Source: an uncultured Parabacteroides sp. (lineage in GTDB: Bacteria > Bacteroidota > Bacteroidia > Bacteroidales > Tannerellaceae). From it: DNA of 64,000 nt. The stretch lies in the NCBI GenBank assembly GCA_944325355.1, contig CALUZS010000004.1:115979-179978 (forward strand). The letters are read 5' to 3'. Made by a program: the position numbers and the translations under genes. Under the pieces are notes generated by a model. That model was not told the origin of the DNA, did not search any database, and was given only the letters and a program-made list of their open reading frames with translations. Positions 35,255 to 44,899 of this stretch are shown one piece after another. Positions within the stretch are counted from its first letter, which is position 1, and the number at the start of each line of letters is the position of its first letter.

Positions 35255-36682
35255 ATGAAAAATATTCATATTCTGGCATTCGATATCGGTGCGACAAGCG
35301 GACGGGCAATCGTAGCTTATGTGGCGGAAAACACGATCGAGATGAAGGAAATAAACCGTTTCCCGAATTCCATTTTAGAGCTTCATGGGAAATATTATTG
35401 GGATATATATGCGTTGTATGCCCATTTGAAGGAGAGCCTTGTAATCTGTGCCCGGAAAGGAATCAGGATTGATTCGATTGGCATCGACACCTGGGGGGTC
35501 GATTTCGGGTATATAGGAAAAGATGGCTCATTGCTGGGTTTGCCGCGTGCATACAGGGATCCTTTTACGCAAGGGGTTCCGGATGTGTTCTTCCGGAAGA
35601 TGCCTAAAGAGGAAGTTTACCGCCGTACCGGCATACAGGTGATGGATTTCAATAGCCTTTATCAATTGTATCAGGCAAAGAAGGAGCGGTTTGAGCCGTT
35701 GCTCCATGCGGAAAAAATTTTGTTTATTCCGGATTTGCTTTCATATATGTTGACAGGGAAGCAGGTGTATGAGTACACGGATGCTTCGACTTCGCAACTG
35801 TTGAATCCGAGGACGAAGGATTTTGACATGGATCTGCTTTTGGCGGCGGATGTCAAGCCGTCGATTGTCGGGCAAATCGTCATGCCGGGGACGCAAATCG
35901 GCAGTTTGTCTGATGCAATTGCCCGTGATACCGGAGTGGGGAAAGTTCCGGTAATTGCCGTGGCAGGGCATGATACCGCTTCGGCGGTGGCTGCTGTACC
36001 GGCGAAGGATAACCAATTTGCCTATTTGAGCAGCGGTACGTGGAGCCTTATGGGCATTGAGTCGGAGATACCTGTTATTACAGAAGATTCATTCAAACAC
36101 AACTTTACCAACGAGGGCGGTGTAGAGGGGACGACCCGCTTCCTGAAAAACATTACCGGCATGTGGCTGTTGGAGCAGTGCCGGAAAGAGTGGGAGAAAC
36201 AGGGGAAAAGTTATAGCTATCCGCAAATTGTGGAGATGGCGGAGAGCGCGTCGGCGTTTACGTCGTTGGTGAATCCGGATGACAAGCGTTTTGCCAATCC
36301 GCCGAGTATGTTGGAGGCGATAGCCGGCTACTGCAAGGAGAGCGGCCAGCCTGCACCTGCTTCGGATGCGGAATATATCCGTTGTATTTTCCGGAGTTTG
36401 GCAAACCGGTACCGCGAAGTGTTCGGCATGTTGTCGGACATGGCTCCGTTCCCTATAAAGTGCCTGCATGTGATAGGCGGCGGCTCGAAAAACAGTTTGT
36501 TGAACCAATTCACCGCTGATGCACTCGGTGTCCCGGTCATAGCAGGACCGTCGGAAGCTACGGCAATAGGTAATTGTATGGTACAGGCAAAGGCAGCCGG
36601 GCTTTTCTCCGACCGCTGGGAATATCGCCAGTTGATTGCCAAAGCTTTTCCGACAGAGACGTTTTTGCCCGGCAGGGAATAG
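35255..36682 (+). CDS. rhaB: L-rhamnulokinase
   Basis: Phosphorylates L-rhamnulose to rhamnulose-1-phosphate using ATP. 475 residues from the ATG at 35255; the open frame continues upstream into the regulator gene and is non-coding there. FGGY-kinase features: AFDIGATSGRAIVAYV, GIDTWGVDFGYIG, VAVAGHDTASAVAAVPA, YLSSGTWSLMGIE and the C-terminal ATP-site CLHVIGGGSKNSLLNQFTAD in part. First gene of the ten-gene rhamnose operon. Confidence 0.95.
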   Translation: MKNIHILAFDIGATSGRAIVAYVAENTIEMKEINRFPNSILELHGKYYWDIYALYAHLKESLVICARKGIRIDSIGIDTWGVDFGYIGKDGSLLGLPRAYRDPFTQGVPDVFFRKMPKEEVYRRTGIQVMDFNSLYQLYQAKKERFEPLLHAEKILFIPDLLSYMLTGKQVYEYTDASTSQLLNPRTKDFDMDLLLAADVKPSIVGQIVMPGTQIGSLSDAIARDTGVGKVPVIAVAGHDTASAVAAVPAKDNQFAYLSSGTWSLMGIESEIPVITEDSFKHNFTNEGGVEGTTRFLKNITGMWLLEQCRKEWEKQGKSYSYPQIVEMAESASAFTSLVNPDDKRFANPPSMLEAIAGYCKESGQPAPASDAEYIRCIFRSLANRYREVFGMLSDMAPFPIKCLHVIGGGSKNSLLNQFTADALGVPVIAGPSEATAIGNCMVQAKAAGLFSDRWEYRQLIAKAFPTETFLPGRE

Positions 36683-36730
36683 ATGCTGGATAGTTAACAA
36701 GAGATGATTAAAATAGAATAAGATACGGTT

Positions 36731-37987
36731 ATGGTAAAAGAAAGTAATGTAAATAAGGCTTTTGAAGTGGCGGCAGAGCGTTATGCTGCCTTAGGTGTAG
36801 ATGTCAACAAGGCATTGGAAGAGATAAAGAAAATATCCCTGTCGCTCCATTGCTGGCAGACGGATGATGTTACCGGTTTTGAGAACCAGGGCGGTTCGCT
36901 GACCGGAGGCATACAGGTCACCGGCAATTATCCGGGACGGGCACGCAATATGGATGAGGTTCGTGCGGACATATTGAAAGCAAAATCGTATATTCCGGGA
37001 AGCCATCGTTTGAGCCTTCATGAGATATATGGCGATTTCCAAGGAAAGAAAGTGGACAGGGATGAGGTGGAGCCTTGCCATTTCCAGACATGGATGGAAT
37101 GGGCGAAAGAGAACGGTATGAAACTGGATTTCAACAGTACGTCGTTCTCTCACCCGAAAAGCGGAGACTTGACACTGGCGAATCCGGATGATTCGATACG
37201 TAATTTCTGGATAGAGCATACCAAACGTTGCCGTTGGATTAGCGAAGAAATGGGCAAGTTCCAGAATGACCCTTGTATGTTGAATATATGGATTCACGAC
37301 GGGAGCAAGGAGATTCCGGCAAGCCGTTTGAAATATCGCGCATTATTGGAAAAATCGCTCGACGAAATCTTTGAAACGGAATATGCGCACATGAAAGATT
37401 GCATCGAAGCCAAATTGTTCGGAATAGGACTGGAAAGCTACACGGTGGGCTCATATGACTTCTATCTGGGCTATGGCGCGAAGAAAGGCAAGATTGTCAC
37501 ACTGGATACCGGGCATTTCCATCTGACGGAGAGCATTGCCGACAAGATTTCTTCGTTGCTGTTGTTTACTCCGGAAATTATGTTGCATGTCAGCCGTCCG
37601 ATCCGTTGGGATAGCGACCATGTTGTCATATTGAGCGATGACTTGCTGGATTTGTCGCGGGAGCTGGTGCGTTGCAAAGCATTGGACCGTTCCCATATCG
37701 GGCTGGATTATTTTGATGCGACAATCAACCGGATAGGCGCTTATGTGATAGGATGCCGTGCAACCTTGAAAGCTTTTATGCAGGCGTTGTTGGAACCGAC
37801 GGGAAAACTTTTGGCGTATGAGAGCGAAGGGCGTTATTTTGAGCGTTTGGCACTGCAGGAAGAGTTGAAGAGCTTGCCTTGGAATGCCGTATGGGATATG
37901 TATTGTTTGCAGAGCGGCGTTCCGGTAGGTGAGGATTTTATTCCGGAGATATTGAAGTATGAACAAGAAGTAACAAGCAAACGATGA
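36731..37987 (+). CDS. rhaA: L-rhamnose isomerase
   Basis: Isomerises L-rhamnose to L-rhamnulose with Mn2+. 418 residues, normal length. LHCWQTDDVTGFE, TGNYPGRARN, SLHEIYGD, KLDFNSTSFSHPKS, WIHDGSKEIP and VTLDTGHFHLTE match the family and contain metal-binding His, Asp and Glu residues. It begins 48 nt after rhaB and overlaps rhaT by 4 nt. Cytoplasmic. Confidence 0.96.
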   Translation: MVKESNVNKAFEVAAERYAALGVDVNKALEEIKKISLSLHCWQTDDVTGFENQGGSLTGGIQVTGNYPGRARNMDEVRADILKAKSYIPGSHRLSLHEIYGDFQGKKVDRDEVEPCHFQTWMEWAKENGMKLDFNSTSFSHPKSGDLTLANPDDSIRNFWIEHTKRCRWISEEMGKFQNDPCMLNIWIHDGSKEIPASRLKYRALLEKSLDEIFETEYAHMKDCIEAKLFGIGLESYTVGSYDFYLGYGAKKGKIVTLDTGHFHLTESIADKISSLLLFTPEIMLHVSRPIRWDSDHVVILSDDLLDLSRELVRCKALDRSHIGLDYFDATINRIGAYVIGCRATLKAFMQALLEPTGKLLAYESEGRYFERLALQEELKSLPWNAVWDMYCLQSGVPVGEDFIPEILKYEQEVTSKR

Positions 37988-39003
37988 ATACCTTAATCGG
38001 ATTGTTGATTATAGCGGTCGGCAGTTTCGGACAGAGCAGCTCCTATGTCCCGATTAAAAAAGTGAAGGAGTGGAGTTGGGAAAGTTTTTGGCTGACACAG
38101 GGCATTTTCGCTTGGCTGGTTTTCCCTCTGCTGGGTGCATTGCTGGCTGTTCCGGAAGGAGGAAGTTTGATAACTATCCTCTCTTCTGATACGACCGCCG
38201 CATTGTCTGCGATGGGATATGGAATTTTGTGGGGAGTTGGCGGATTGACATTCGGATTGAGCATGCGTTATTTGGGTGTGGCTCTTGGTCAATCCATAGC
38301 GTTGGGAACATGTGCCGGATTCGGCACACTGTTCCCTGCTATTCTTGCAGGTACCGACTTGCTGCATGGGAAAGGTTTGATTCTGTTGTCTGGCGTTTGT
38401 ATTACTTTGGCGGGTATTGCCATTATCGGTTATGCCGGGAGCCTGCGTTCCAAAAACATGACGGAAGAGGAGCAGAAGGAGGCGATTAAGGATTTTGCAT
38501 TGACGAAAGGTTTGTTGGTTGCGTTGCTGGCAGGGGTCATGAGCGCCTGCTTTGCTTTGGGGCTTTCATCCGGTGCTCCATTGGCATCCGAGCAATCTGC
38601 TGCATTGTTCAGGACTTTGCCTGCGACTTTGATGGTTACAATTGGCGGTTTCCTTACAAATGCTGTCTATTGTATTTATCAAAATGTAAAGAATAAGACA
38701 TTTGGCGATTATACCAATAAAGCTGTTTGGGTAAATAATGTGCTTTTTTGTGCATTGGCCGGAGTCCTTTGGTATTCCCAATTCTTCGGATTGGGGATAG
38801 GTTCCAGTTTCTTTGTCAAGGATTCCGTAATTGCCGCCTTTGCTTGGTGCATATTGATGTCTTTAAATGTTGTATTCAGTAATGTCTGGGGAATTTTGTT
38901 GAAAGAGTGGAAAGGAGTGTCGGCTGGAACTGTTGTTGTGCTTGTTCTCGGCTTGCTCGTTTTGATTTTCTCGCTGATTTTCCCGAATTTGTTTAATATG
39001 TAA
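37984..39003 (+). CDS. rhaT: L-rhamnose/proton symporter
   Basis: 339 residues, ten predicted membrane helices of the drug/metabolite transporter superfamily. SFGQSSSYVPIKKVKEWSWE (split around residue 13-32), GVGGLTFGLSMRYLGVALG and ALGTCAGFGTLFPAI are typical RhaT segments. Brings free L-rhamnose across the inner membrane. Because the operon lacks SusC/SusD, its rhamnose must enter the periplasm by another porin or be released there by the operon's own glycosidases. Confidence 0.94.
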   Translation: MNTLIGLLIIAVGSFGQSSSYVPIKKVKEWSWESFWLTQGIFAWLVFPLLGALLAVPEGGSLITILSSDTTAALSAMGYGILWGVGGLTFGLSMRYLGVALGQSIALGTCAGFGTLFPAILAGTDLLHGKGLILLSGVCITLAGIAIIGYAGSLRSKNMTEEEQKEAIKDFALTKGLLVALLAGVMSACFALGLSSGAPLASEQSAALFRTLPATLMVTIGGFLTNAVYCIYQNVKNKTFGDYTNKAVWVNNVLFCALAGVLWYSQFFGLGIGSSFFVKDSVIAAFAWCILMSLNVVFSNVWGILLKEWKGVSAGTVVVLVLGLLVLIFSLIFPNLFNM

Positions 39004-39012
39004 AGTTGAAAG

Positions 39013-39822
39013 ATGGAATCGATTCTGACAAATAGGAAAGGACTTGCACAGGAAATAGGAAAAGTTGCCGAAGTAGCCGGATATCTTTGGGAGAAAGGTT
39101 GGGCGGAACGGAACGGCGGAAATATCACAATCAATATCACCGATTGGATAGATGATGATATCCGCCGGTTGCCGGGGATTAGCCCTGTGTATCGGTTGGA
39201 GGTGACATTGCCGCTTTTGAAAGGGTGTTATTTTTATTGTAAAGGAACAAACCGGAGGATGCGCGATTTGGCGCGCCGGCCGATGGAGAACGGTTCGGTG
39301 ATTCGTATATTGGATGATTGTTCGAGTTACGAGATTATTGCAGACGAAGTGGTTCTTCCAACATCGGAGCTTCCGTCGCATCTTTCCGTGCATAATTATT
39401 TGAAGTCGATTGGTTCAAATTATAAGGCTTCGGTTCATACGCATCCGATAGAATTGGTGGCGATGTCGCATCATAAGCCTTTTTTGGAGAAAGATGTCTT
39501 GTCGAACCTTTTGTGGAGCATGATTCCGGAAACGAAGGCGTTCTGCCCACGAGGATTGGGAATCGTGCCTTACCAATTGCCGAGTTCGGTGGCGCTTGCG
39601 GAAGCTACAATCCGGGAGTTGGGCGATTATGACGTAGTCTTGTGGGAAAAACATGGCGTCTTTGCCGTAGGAAATGATGTGATGGAAGCATTCGACCAAA
39701 TAGATGTTTTGTCGAAATCGGCTCAGATTTATATTAGCGCGCGAAACATGGGCTTTATCCCGGATGGCATGACGCAAGAACAGATGCGTGAGATGTCGGT
39801 GGCATTCCATCTTCCGAAATAA
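39013..39822 (+). CDS. rhaD: L-rhamnulose-1-phosphate aldolase
   Basis: Splits rhamnulose-1-phosphate to dihydroxyacetone phosphate and L-lactaldehyde. 269 residues, class II aldolase fold. WAERNGGNITINI, LPSHLSVHNYLK, SVHTHPIELVAMSH (zinc His-x-His) and VLWEKHGVFAVGND (third zinc His) are visible. Starts 9 nt after rhaT. A lactaldehyde reductase (fucO-like) gene is not present in the operon. Confidence 0.95.
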   Translation: MESILTNRKGLAQEIGKVAEVAGYLWEKGWAERNGGNITINITDWIDDDIRRLPGISPVYRLEVTLPLLKGCYFYCKGTNRRMRDLARRPMENGSVIRILDDCSSYEIIADEVVLPTSELPSHLSVHNYLKSIGSNYKASVHTHPIELVAMSHHKPFLEKDVLSNLLWSMIPETKAFCPRGLGIVPYQLPSSVALAEATIRELGDYDVVLWEKHGVFAVGNDVMEAFDQIDVLSKSAQIYISARNMGFIPDGMTQEQMREMSVAFHLPK

Positions 39823-39852
39823 ATACTGTGAACTGTAAAAATTTTGCCTGAC

Positions 39853-41664
39853 ATGAAAAAAATAACCTTGTTGGCGGGTGCGGTTCTGGCATTGGGCATG
39901 AGCGTTTCAGCCCAATGCCAACTGCCACCTGTTTGGAAAAATGTTGCTGAACAAAAAATTCAAAAGACGGATGAGCGTAAGCGTGTTTATATAACTCCGA
40001 CTCGAATAGTGTGGAAGAGCTCGGAAGACAAAAGCATTGTCGATAATGAAGAACAACTGTTGAAAAGCGGAATCGGGCAGTCGGTTTTGGGTAGTTCCCA
40101 TGTTTGCCGGCTGAAAAGCAGTAACGGACAGAAAGCTTCGTTGTTGTTTGATTTCGGAAAGGAATTGCAGGGCGGCATTCAGATTATTACCGGACAGAGC
40201 CCTGTCAATAAACCTGTAAAAGTTCGGATTCGCTTCGGGGAATCGGTCAGTGAAGCAATGTGTGATGTCGACGGAAAAAATGGAGCGACCAACGACCATG
40301 CGATGCGGGATTTTGAAACCATGTTGCCCTGGCTGGGAGTGACGGAGCTTGGTAATTCGGGCTTTCGTTTTGTCAGGATTGACTTGCTTGATGAAAATGT
40401 AGAGTTGCAGTTGAAAGAAGTCCGGGCAATTTTCACATTCCGGGATATTCCATACCGGGGCTCTTTTCGCTCAGATGATGAGCGGCTGAACCAGATATGG
40501 ATGACGGGAGCGTACACCGTCCATTTGAACATGCAGCAATATTTATGGGATGGGATCAAGCGCGACCGTCTGGTATGGGTTGGCGATTTGCATCCGGAGG
40601 TGATGACGGTTAATTCGGTTTTCGGTTATAACGAGGTTGTTCCGAAAAGTCTGGATCTCATCCGGGACGAGACGGCTTTGCCTAATTGGATGAATGGAAT
40701 CAGCTCTTATTCCATCTGGTGGTTATTGATTCACCGCGATTGGTATTATTATCAGGGGAATCTGGATTATTTGAAAGAACAGCAGAGTTATCTGACCGGT
40801 TTGCTGCGTTTGCTGATTTCAAAGGTCGACAAGTCGGGCAGGGAACATTTGGACGGTACTCGTTTTTTGGATTGGCCCTCGAATGCAAATCCTACGGCTA
40901 TTGATGCCGGATTGCACTCATTGATGATAATGGCTATGAAGTCGGGTAGCGAGTTATGTACGGTGTTGGGCGAAAATGAACTGGCTTATGAATGTGAGAA
41001 AACCTATTTGCGTCTGTTGAAAGCCGGGAAAAAGGTATTGAAGCCAGTATTGAAATCGGGGGTGGCTCCTGATGCGCCGGGCTCGAAGCAGGCAGCGGCT
41101 CTGATGGCGCTGTCGGGTGTGATGTTGCCAGATGATGCCAATGAAAAATATCTGTTGGTAAACGGTGCGAACGGCTTTTCTACGTTTTATGGCTATTATA
41201 TGTTGAAAGCGATGGCGGCTGCCGGGAAATATGAAGAGGCATTGGATATAATACGGAGTTATTGGGGTGGTATGTTGGATATGGGAGCAACATCTTTCTG
41301 GGAAGATTTCAACATGACGTGGCTGGATAATGCCGCTCGGATAGACGAACTTGTCCCTGAAGGGAAAACCGACATACATGGTGCTTACGGTGACTATTGT
41401 TATAAAGGCTTCCGGCATAGTTTGTGTCATGGATGGGCTTCCGGACCGACTTCTTGGCTTAGCGAGTATGTACTGGGTGTACAAATTGTAGAGCCCGGAT
41501 GCCGGGTGGTACGCATAAAACCTAATTTAGGCGGATTGAAATGGGTAGAAGGCACATTCCCTACTCCGTTTGGAGATATAAAAATCAGTCATAAAGTACA
41601 ACCTGATGGCTCAGTGAAGTCGGACATTGACGCACCGGAAGAGGTGAGAATCCTGACGGATTGA
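39853..41664 (+). CDS. GH78-type alpha-L-rhamnosidase, compact
   Basis: 603 residues from MKKITLL, Sec signal ending near VSAQ. It lacks the long N-terminal sandwich domains of classical GH78 enzymes but keeps a beta-domain with LFDFGKELQGGIQI and IRFGESVSE, then the (alpha/alpha)6 barrel. The usual catalytic stretch D-C-P-x-R-E is replaced by GIKRDRLVWVGDLHPE, where Asp and Glu probably act as the acid/base pair, and SLCHGWASGPTSWLSE and IKPNLGGLKWVEGTFPTP end the fold. Exported. It lies 30 nt after rhaD in the rhamnose operon, supporting rhamnoside cleavage. Confidence 0.82.
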   Translation: MKKITLLAGAVLALGMSVSAQCQLPPVWKNVAEQKIQKTDERKRVYITPTRIVWKSSEDKSIVDNEEQLLKSGIGQSVLGSSHVCRLKSSNGQKASLLFDFGKELQGGIQIITGQSPVNKPVKVRIRFGESVSEAMCDVDGKNGATNDHAMRDFETMLPWLGVTELGNSGFRFVRIDLLDENVELQLKEVRAIFTFRDIPYRGSFRSDDERLNQIWMTGAYTVHLNMQQYLWDGIKRDRLVWVGDLHPEVMTVNSVFGYNEVVPKSLDLIRDETALPNWMNGISSYSIWWLLIHRDWYYYQGNLDYLKEQQSYLTGLLRLLISKVDKSGREHLDGTRFLDWPSNANPTAIDAGLHSLMIMAMKSGSELCTVLGENELAYECEKTYLRLLKAGKKVLKPVLKSGVAPDAPGSKQAAALMALSGVMLPDDANEKYLLVNGANGFSTFYGYYMLKAMAAAGKYEEALDIIRSYWGGMLDMGATSFWEDFNMTWLDNAARIDELVPEGKTDIHGAYGDYCYKGFRHSLCHGWASGPTSWLSEYVLGVQIVEPGCRVVRIKPNLGGLKWVEGTFPTPFGDIKISHKVQPDGSVKSDIDAPEEVRILTD

Positions 41665-41704
41665 AATAAATTGCTAATGTTGAATTGGAAAAATTGTGAG
41701 AAAT

Positions 41705-44700
41705 ATGCGAAAAAGATTACTGAGACAATTGCTTGTAATGGCATTGATTCCGTTTTTGCCGGCATGTAATGGCTTGTCTGGATATAAAGAACCGTCGTTT
41801 TCTGAAATAGAAAATGGATTTAAACAGATTCCGGACAGTGTGCAGACCGCTGTTTATTGGTATTGGATTTCCAATAATATTTCGAAAGACGGAGTCGTGA
41901 AAGATTTGCAAGCGATGAAACAGGTTGGAATCAACCGGGCTTTTTTAGGAAGTATGGGTGTTGACGGTGTCCCGTACGGAGATGTCAAATTTTTCTCTCC
42001 GGAATGGTGGGATATAACCCATACTGCATTGAAGACCGCATCGGATTTGGAAATTGAAATTGGCATATTTAACAGCCCGGGATGGAGCCAGTCCGGCGGT
42101 CCGTGGGTAAAACCGGAAGAATCCATGCGTTATTTGGCATCTCAGAAGGTGAATGCTGCAGGTAATGGTGCGGAACAGATTTTCGATTTTCCTGATTTTG
42201 GTCCGGATGCGCAGCTGGTAAAAATATTGGCATATCCAACGGTTGCCGGAGAAAATTACGTATGGAATATAAAAAAGGAAGAAGGAAAAGTCTTAACGAC
42301 TGATTTGTCGGTGAAAGAGCGGAATATTATCCGTAGTTTCTCTTTGAAAGTCAATAATCCGATAAAGACAACTGCCGTGTTGTCTGCCAAGGTCGGGAAT
42401 GTATATAAAGAGCTTCGGAAGTTTGAAATAGACCGTAGTAATCCGGCGTTGAACGTCGGCTTTGACCCTTATGCCCCTGTTGTCATTGCTGTTCCGGAGA
42501 TTGATTGTACGGAGTACCGTTTGACGCTGGATGCTCCCGGAGCCGGAGACATGGAAGTCTCTTTGTCTGAAATTCCGTTGGTGGAACGCTTCCCGGAAAA
42601 GGCGTTGGCTAAGATGTTCCAAACGCCTCTTCCCATGTGGCATGAGTATATGTGGGAAAAGCAGCCGGAGGTCTCTTCGCAAGAGATGCTTGTTGATGCA
42701 GGTACGGTCTTGGACTTGACGGAAAAGGCGGATGCTTCAGGTAAACTGTCTTGGAAAGTTCCTAACGGGGAGTGGACGATTTTGTTTACAGCCATGCGTA
42801 CGACAGGTGTAACAAATTCCCCGGCTGTGCCCGAAGCTACAGGATTGGAAATAGACAAGATGAGTAAAACGCATGTACAATCCCATTTCGACAGTTATAT
42901 AGGAGAGATATTGAAACGGATTCCGGCAGAAGACCGGAAAACATTCAAGGTTGTAGTACAAGACAGTTATGAAACCGGCGGTTTGAATTGGACGGACGAC
43001 ATGATTGACTGCTTCAAAGAAAAATATGGATACGACCCTGTCCCCTATATTCCGGTGCTTTCCGGTACGGTGGTGGGCAGCAAAGATATTTCCGACCGTT
43101 TTTTGTGGGATTTGAGACGCTTGATTGCTGACCGGGTCGCTTACGATTATGTTGGCGGCTTACGGGAGATTTGCCATAAACATGGATTACAGACCTGGCT
43201 TGAGAACTATGGACATTGGGGATTCCCCGGAGAGTTTTTGATGTACGGCGGGCAGTCGGATCAGATTTCCGGAGAATTTTGGAGTGAAGGCTCTTTGGGA
43301 GATATTGAAAACAGGGCTGCGTCATCTTGTGGGCATATTTATGGGAAGCGCCAAATTTGGGCGGAGTCATGTACGAGCGGCGGTCCCGTTTTCAGCCGTT
43401 ATCCGAATGTGATGAAACAACGTGTCGACCGCTTTTTTACGGAGGGCATAAACAGTACCCTGTTGCATTTGTATATACAGCAACCGGATGACCGCCAGCC
43501 CGGATTGGATGCGTGGTTTGGTAATGAGTTTAATCGGAACAATACCTGGTTTTTTCAGATGGATGTGTTTATCGAATACCTGAAACGGTGTAACTTCATG
43601 CTTCAGCAGGGACGTTATGTGGCGGATGTCGCTTATTTTATCGGAGAGGATGCGCCTAAAATGACCGGTGTTTGCGACCCGGTTCTGCCGCGTGGTTATT
43701 CTTTTGATTATATCAACGCGGAAATATTGCTGAATCATGCATTGGTTAAAGATGGAAAACTGATTCTTGATAGCGGCATGGAGTATAGAGTGCTGGTACT
43801 TCCGAAACAAAGGACGATGCGTCCGGAGGTGTTGCGTAAAGTGGACGAGTTTGTAAAAGACGGACTGACGGTTGTAGGTCCGGCTCCGAAACAGTCTCCG
43901 AGTTTGGCGAATTATCCGGAATCCGACAAGGAGGTGCGGGAGTTGGCTGTAAAATTGTGGGGTAATGCCAATGAGAAGGTACGTTCTTGCGGTTCGGGTA
44001 AAATCTATTCGGAGAAAGCTTTTTTGGAAGATGTTTTTAAGGATATGAACTTAGCTCCGGATTTTGCATTGGATAAGGCATCGGAGAAATTGCCGGTTCT
44101 TTTTATCCATCGTCATCTGAAGGAGGGCGAAATCTATTTCGTCTCCAATCAGTCGGGCGAGAAGATAAACATCAAACCGTCTTTCCGGATAAGCGGCTTG
44201 CAGCCGGAATTGTGGAATCCGTTAACAGGAGAGGTCCGTTTGTTGCCGGAGTTTACTGAAAAAGAGGGAAGCATGGAAGTTCCGTTGGAATTGCAGGCAT
44301 TGGAAAGCGCTTTCATCATTTTCCGGAATCCGATTGGAAACCTCATTGGAGATGCGCCTAATTATCCTCAGAAAAATTCACTTGTAACGGTGGAAACCGC
44401 GTGGTCGGTCTCTTTTGAGAAGGGAAAACGGGGTCCGGAATCTCCTGTCATAATGGAAAAACTGTATGATTTGACAACATCATCGAATGACAGCATCCGT
44501 TTCTTCTCCGGTGAGGTCTCTTATAACACCACAGTGGCAGTCGATAAAGTTCCCGAAGGTGAGACCTATCTCGATTTGGGGAAAGTCATGGTTCTTGCCA
44601 AAGTGAAAGTAAACGGTAAAGAAGCCGGTGGTGTTTGGACGTCCCCGTATCGGGTAAATATTTCCGATTGTATCCGGGAAGGGGAGAATACGATTGAAAT

Positions 44701-44869
44701 AACGGTCGTGAACAATTGGATGAATCGTCTTATCGGCGATGCTCGTATTCCGGAGGACCAGCGGCAGACTTGGACGAATATTAATCCTTGGAATGCCGAT
44801 TCTCCGTTGCAATCGTCCGGTTTGTTGGGACCGGTGGAAATCTATACGCTGCCGTATGCGAATAAATGA
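41705..44869 (+). CDS. GH106 alpha-L-rhamnosidase lipoprotein
   Basis: 1054 residues from the ATG at 41705 (a GTG nine bases earlier is less likely). Lipobox LPAC. GH106 hallmarks: VYWYWISNNISKDGVVKDL, FNSPGWSQSGGPWV, SYETGGLNWTDDMIDCF, YGGQSDQISGEFWSE, AESCTSGGPVFSRYP, then a GH2-like galactose-binding C-terminal domain (LDLGKVMVLAKVKVNGKEA, SGLLGPVEIY). GH106 enzymes remove alpha-L-rhamnose from rhamnogalacturonan or plant glycosides. Located 40 nt after the GH78 gene; surface or periplasmic lipoprotein. Confidence 0.9.
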   Translation: MRKRLLRQLLVMALIPFLPACNGLSGYKEPSFSEIENGFKQIPDSVQTAVYWYWISNNISKDGVVKDLQAMKQVGINRAFLGSMGVDGVPYGDVKFFSPEWWDITHTALKTASDLEIEIGIFNSPGWSQSGGPWVKPEESMRYLASQKVNAAGNGAEQIFDFPDFGPDAQLVKILAYPTVAGENYVWNIKKEEGKVLTTDLSVKERNIIRSFSLKVNNPIKTTAVLSAKVGNVYKELRKFEIDRSNPALNVGFDPYAPVVIAVPEIDCTEYRLTLDAPGAGDMEVSLSEIPLVERFPEKALAKMFQTPLPMWHEYMWEKQPEVSSQEMLVDAGTVLDLTEKADASGKLSWKVPNGEWTILFTAMRTTGVTNSPAVPEATGLEIDKMSKTHVQSHFDSYIGEILKRIPAEDRKTFKVVVQDSYETGGLNWTDDMIDCFKEKYGYDPVPYIPVLSGTVVGSKDISDRFLWDLRRLIADRVAYDYVGGLREICHKHGLQTWLENYGHWGFPGEFLMYGGQSDQISGEFWSEGSLGDIENRAASSCGHIYGKRQIWAESCTSGGPVFSRYPNVMKQRVDRFFTEGINSTLLHLYIQQPDDRQPGLDAWFGNEFNRNNTWFFQMDVFIEYLKRCNFMLQQGRYVADVAYFIGEDAPKMTGVCDPVLPRGYSFDYINAEILLNHALVKDGKLILDSGMEYRVLVLPKQRTMRPEVLRKVDEFVKDGLTVVGPAPKQSPSLANYPESDKEVRELAVKLWGNANEKVRSCGSGKIYSEKAFLEDVFKDMNLAPDFALDKASEKLPVLFIHRHLKEGEIYFVSNQSGEKINIKPSFRISGLQPELWNPLTGEVRLLPEFTEKEGSMEVPLELQALESAFIIFRNPIGNLIGDAPNYPQKNSLVTVETAWSVSFEKGKRGPESPVIMEKLYDLTTSSNDSIRFFSGEVSYNTTVAVDKVPEGETYLDLGKVMVLAKVKVNGKEAGGVWTSPYRVNISDCIREGENTIEITVVNNWMNRLIGDARIPEDQRQTWTNINPWNADSPLQSSGLLGPVEIYTLPYANK

Positions 44870-44899
44870 TAGGGGTTATTAAGCAATTGTAAAAATGGT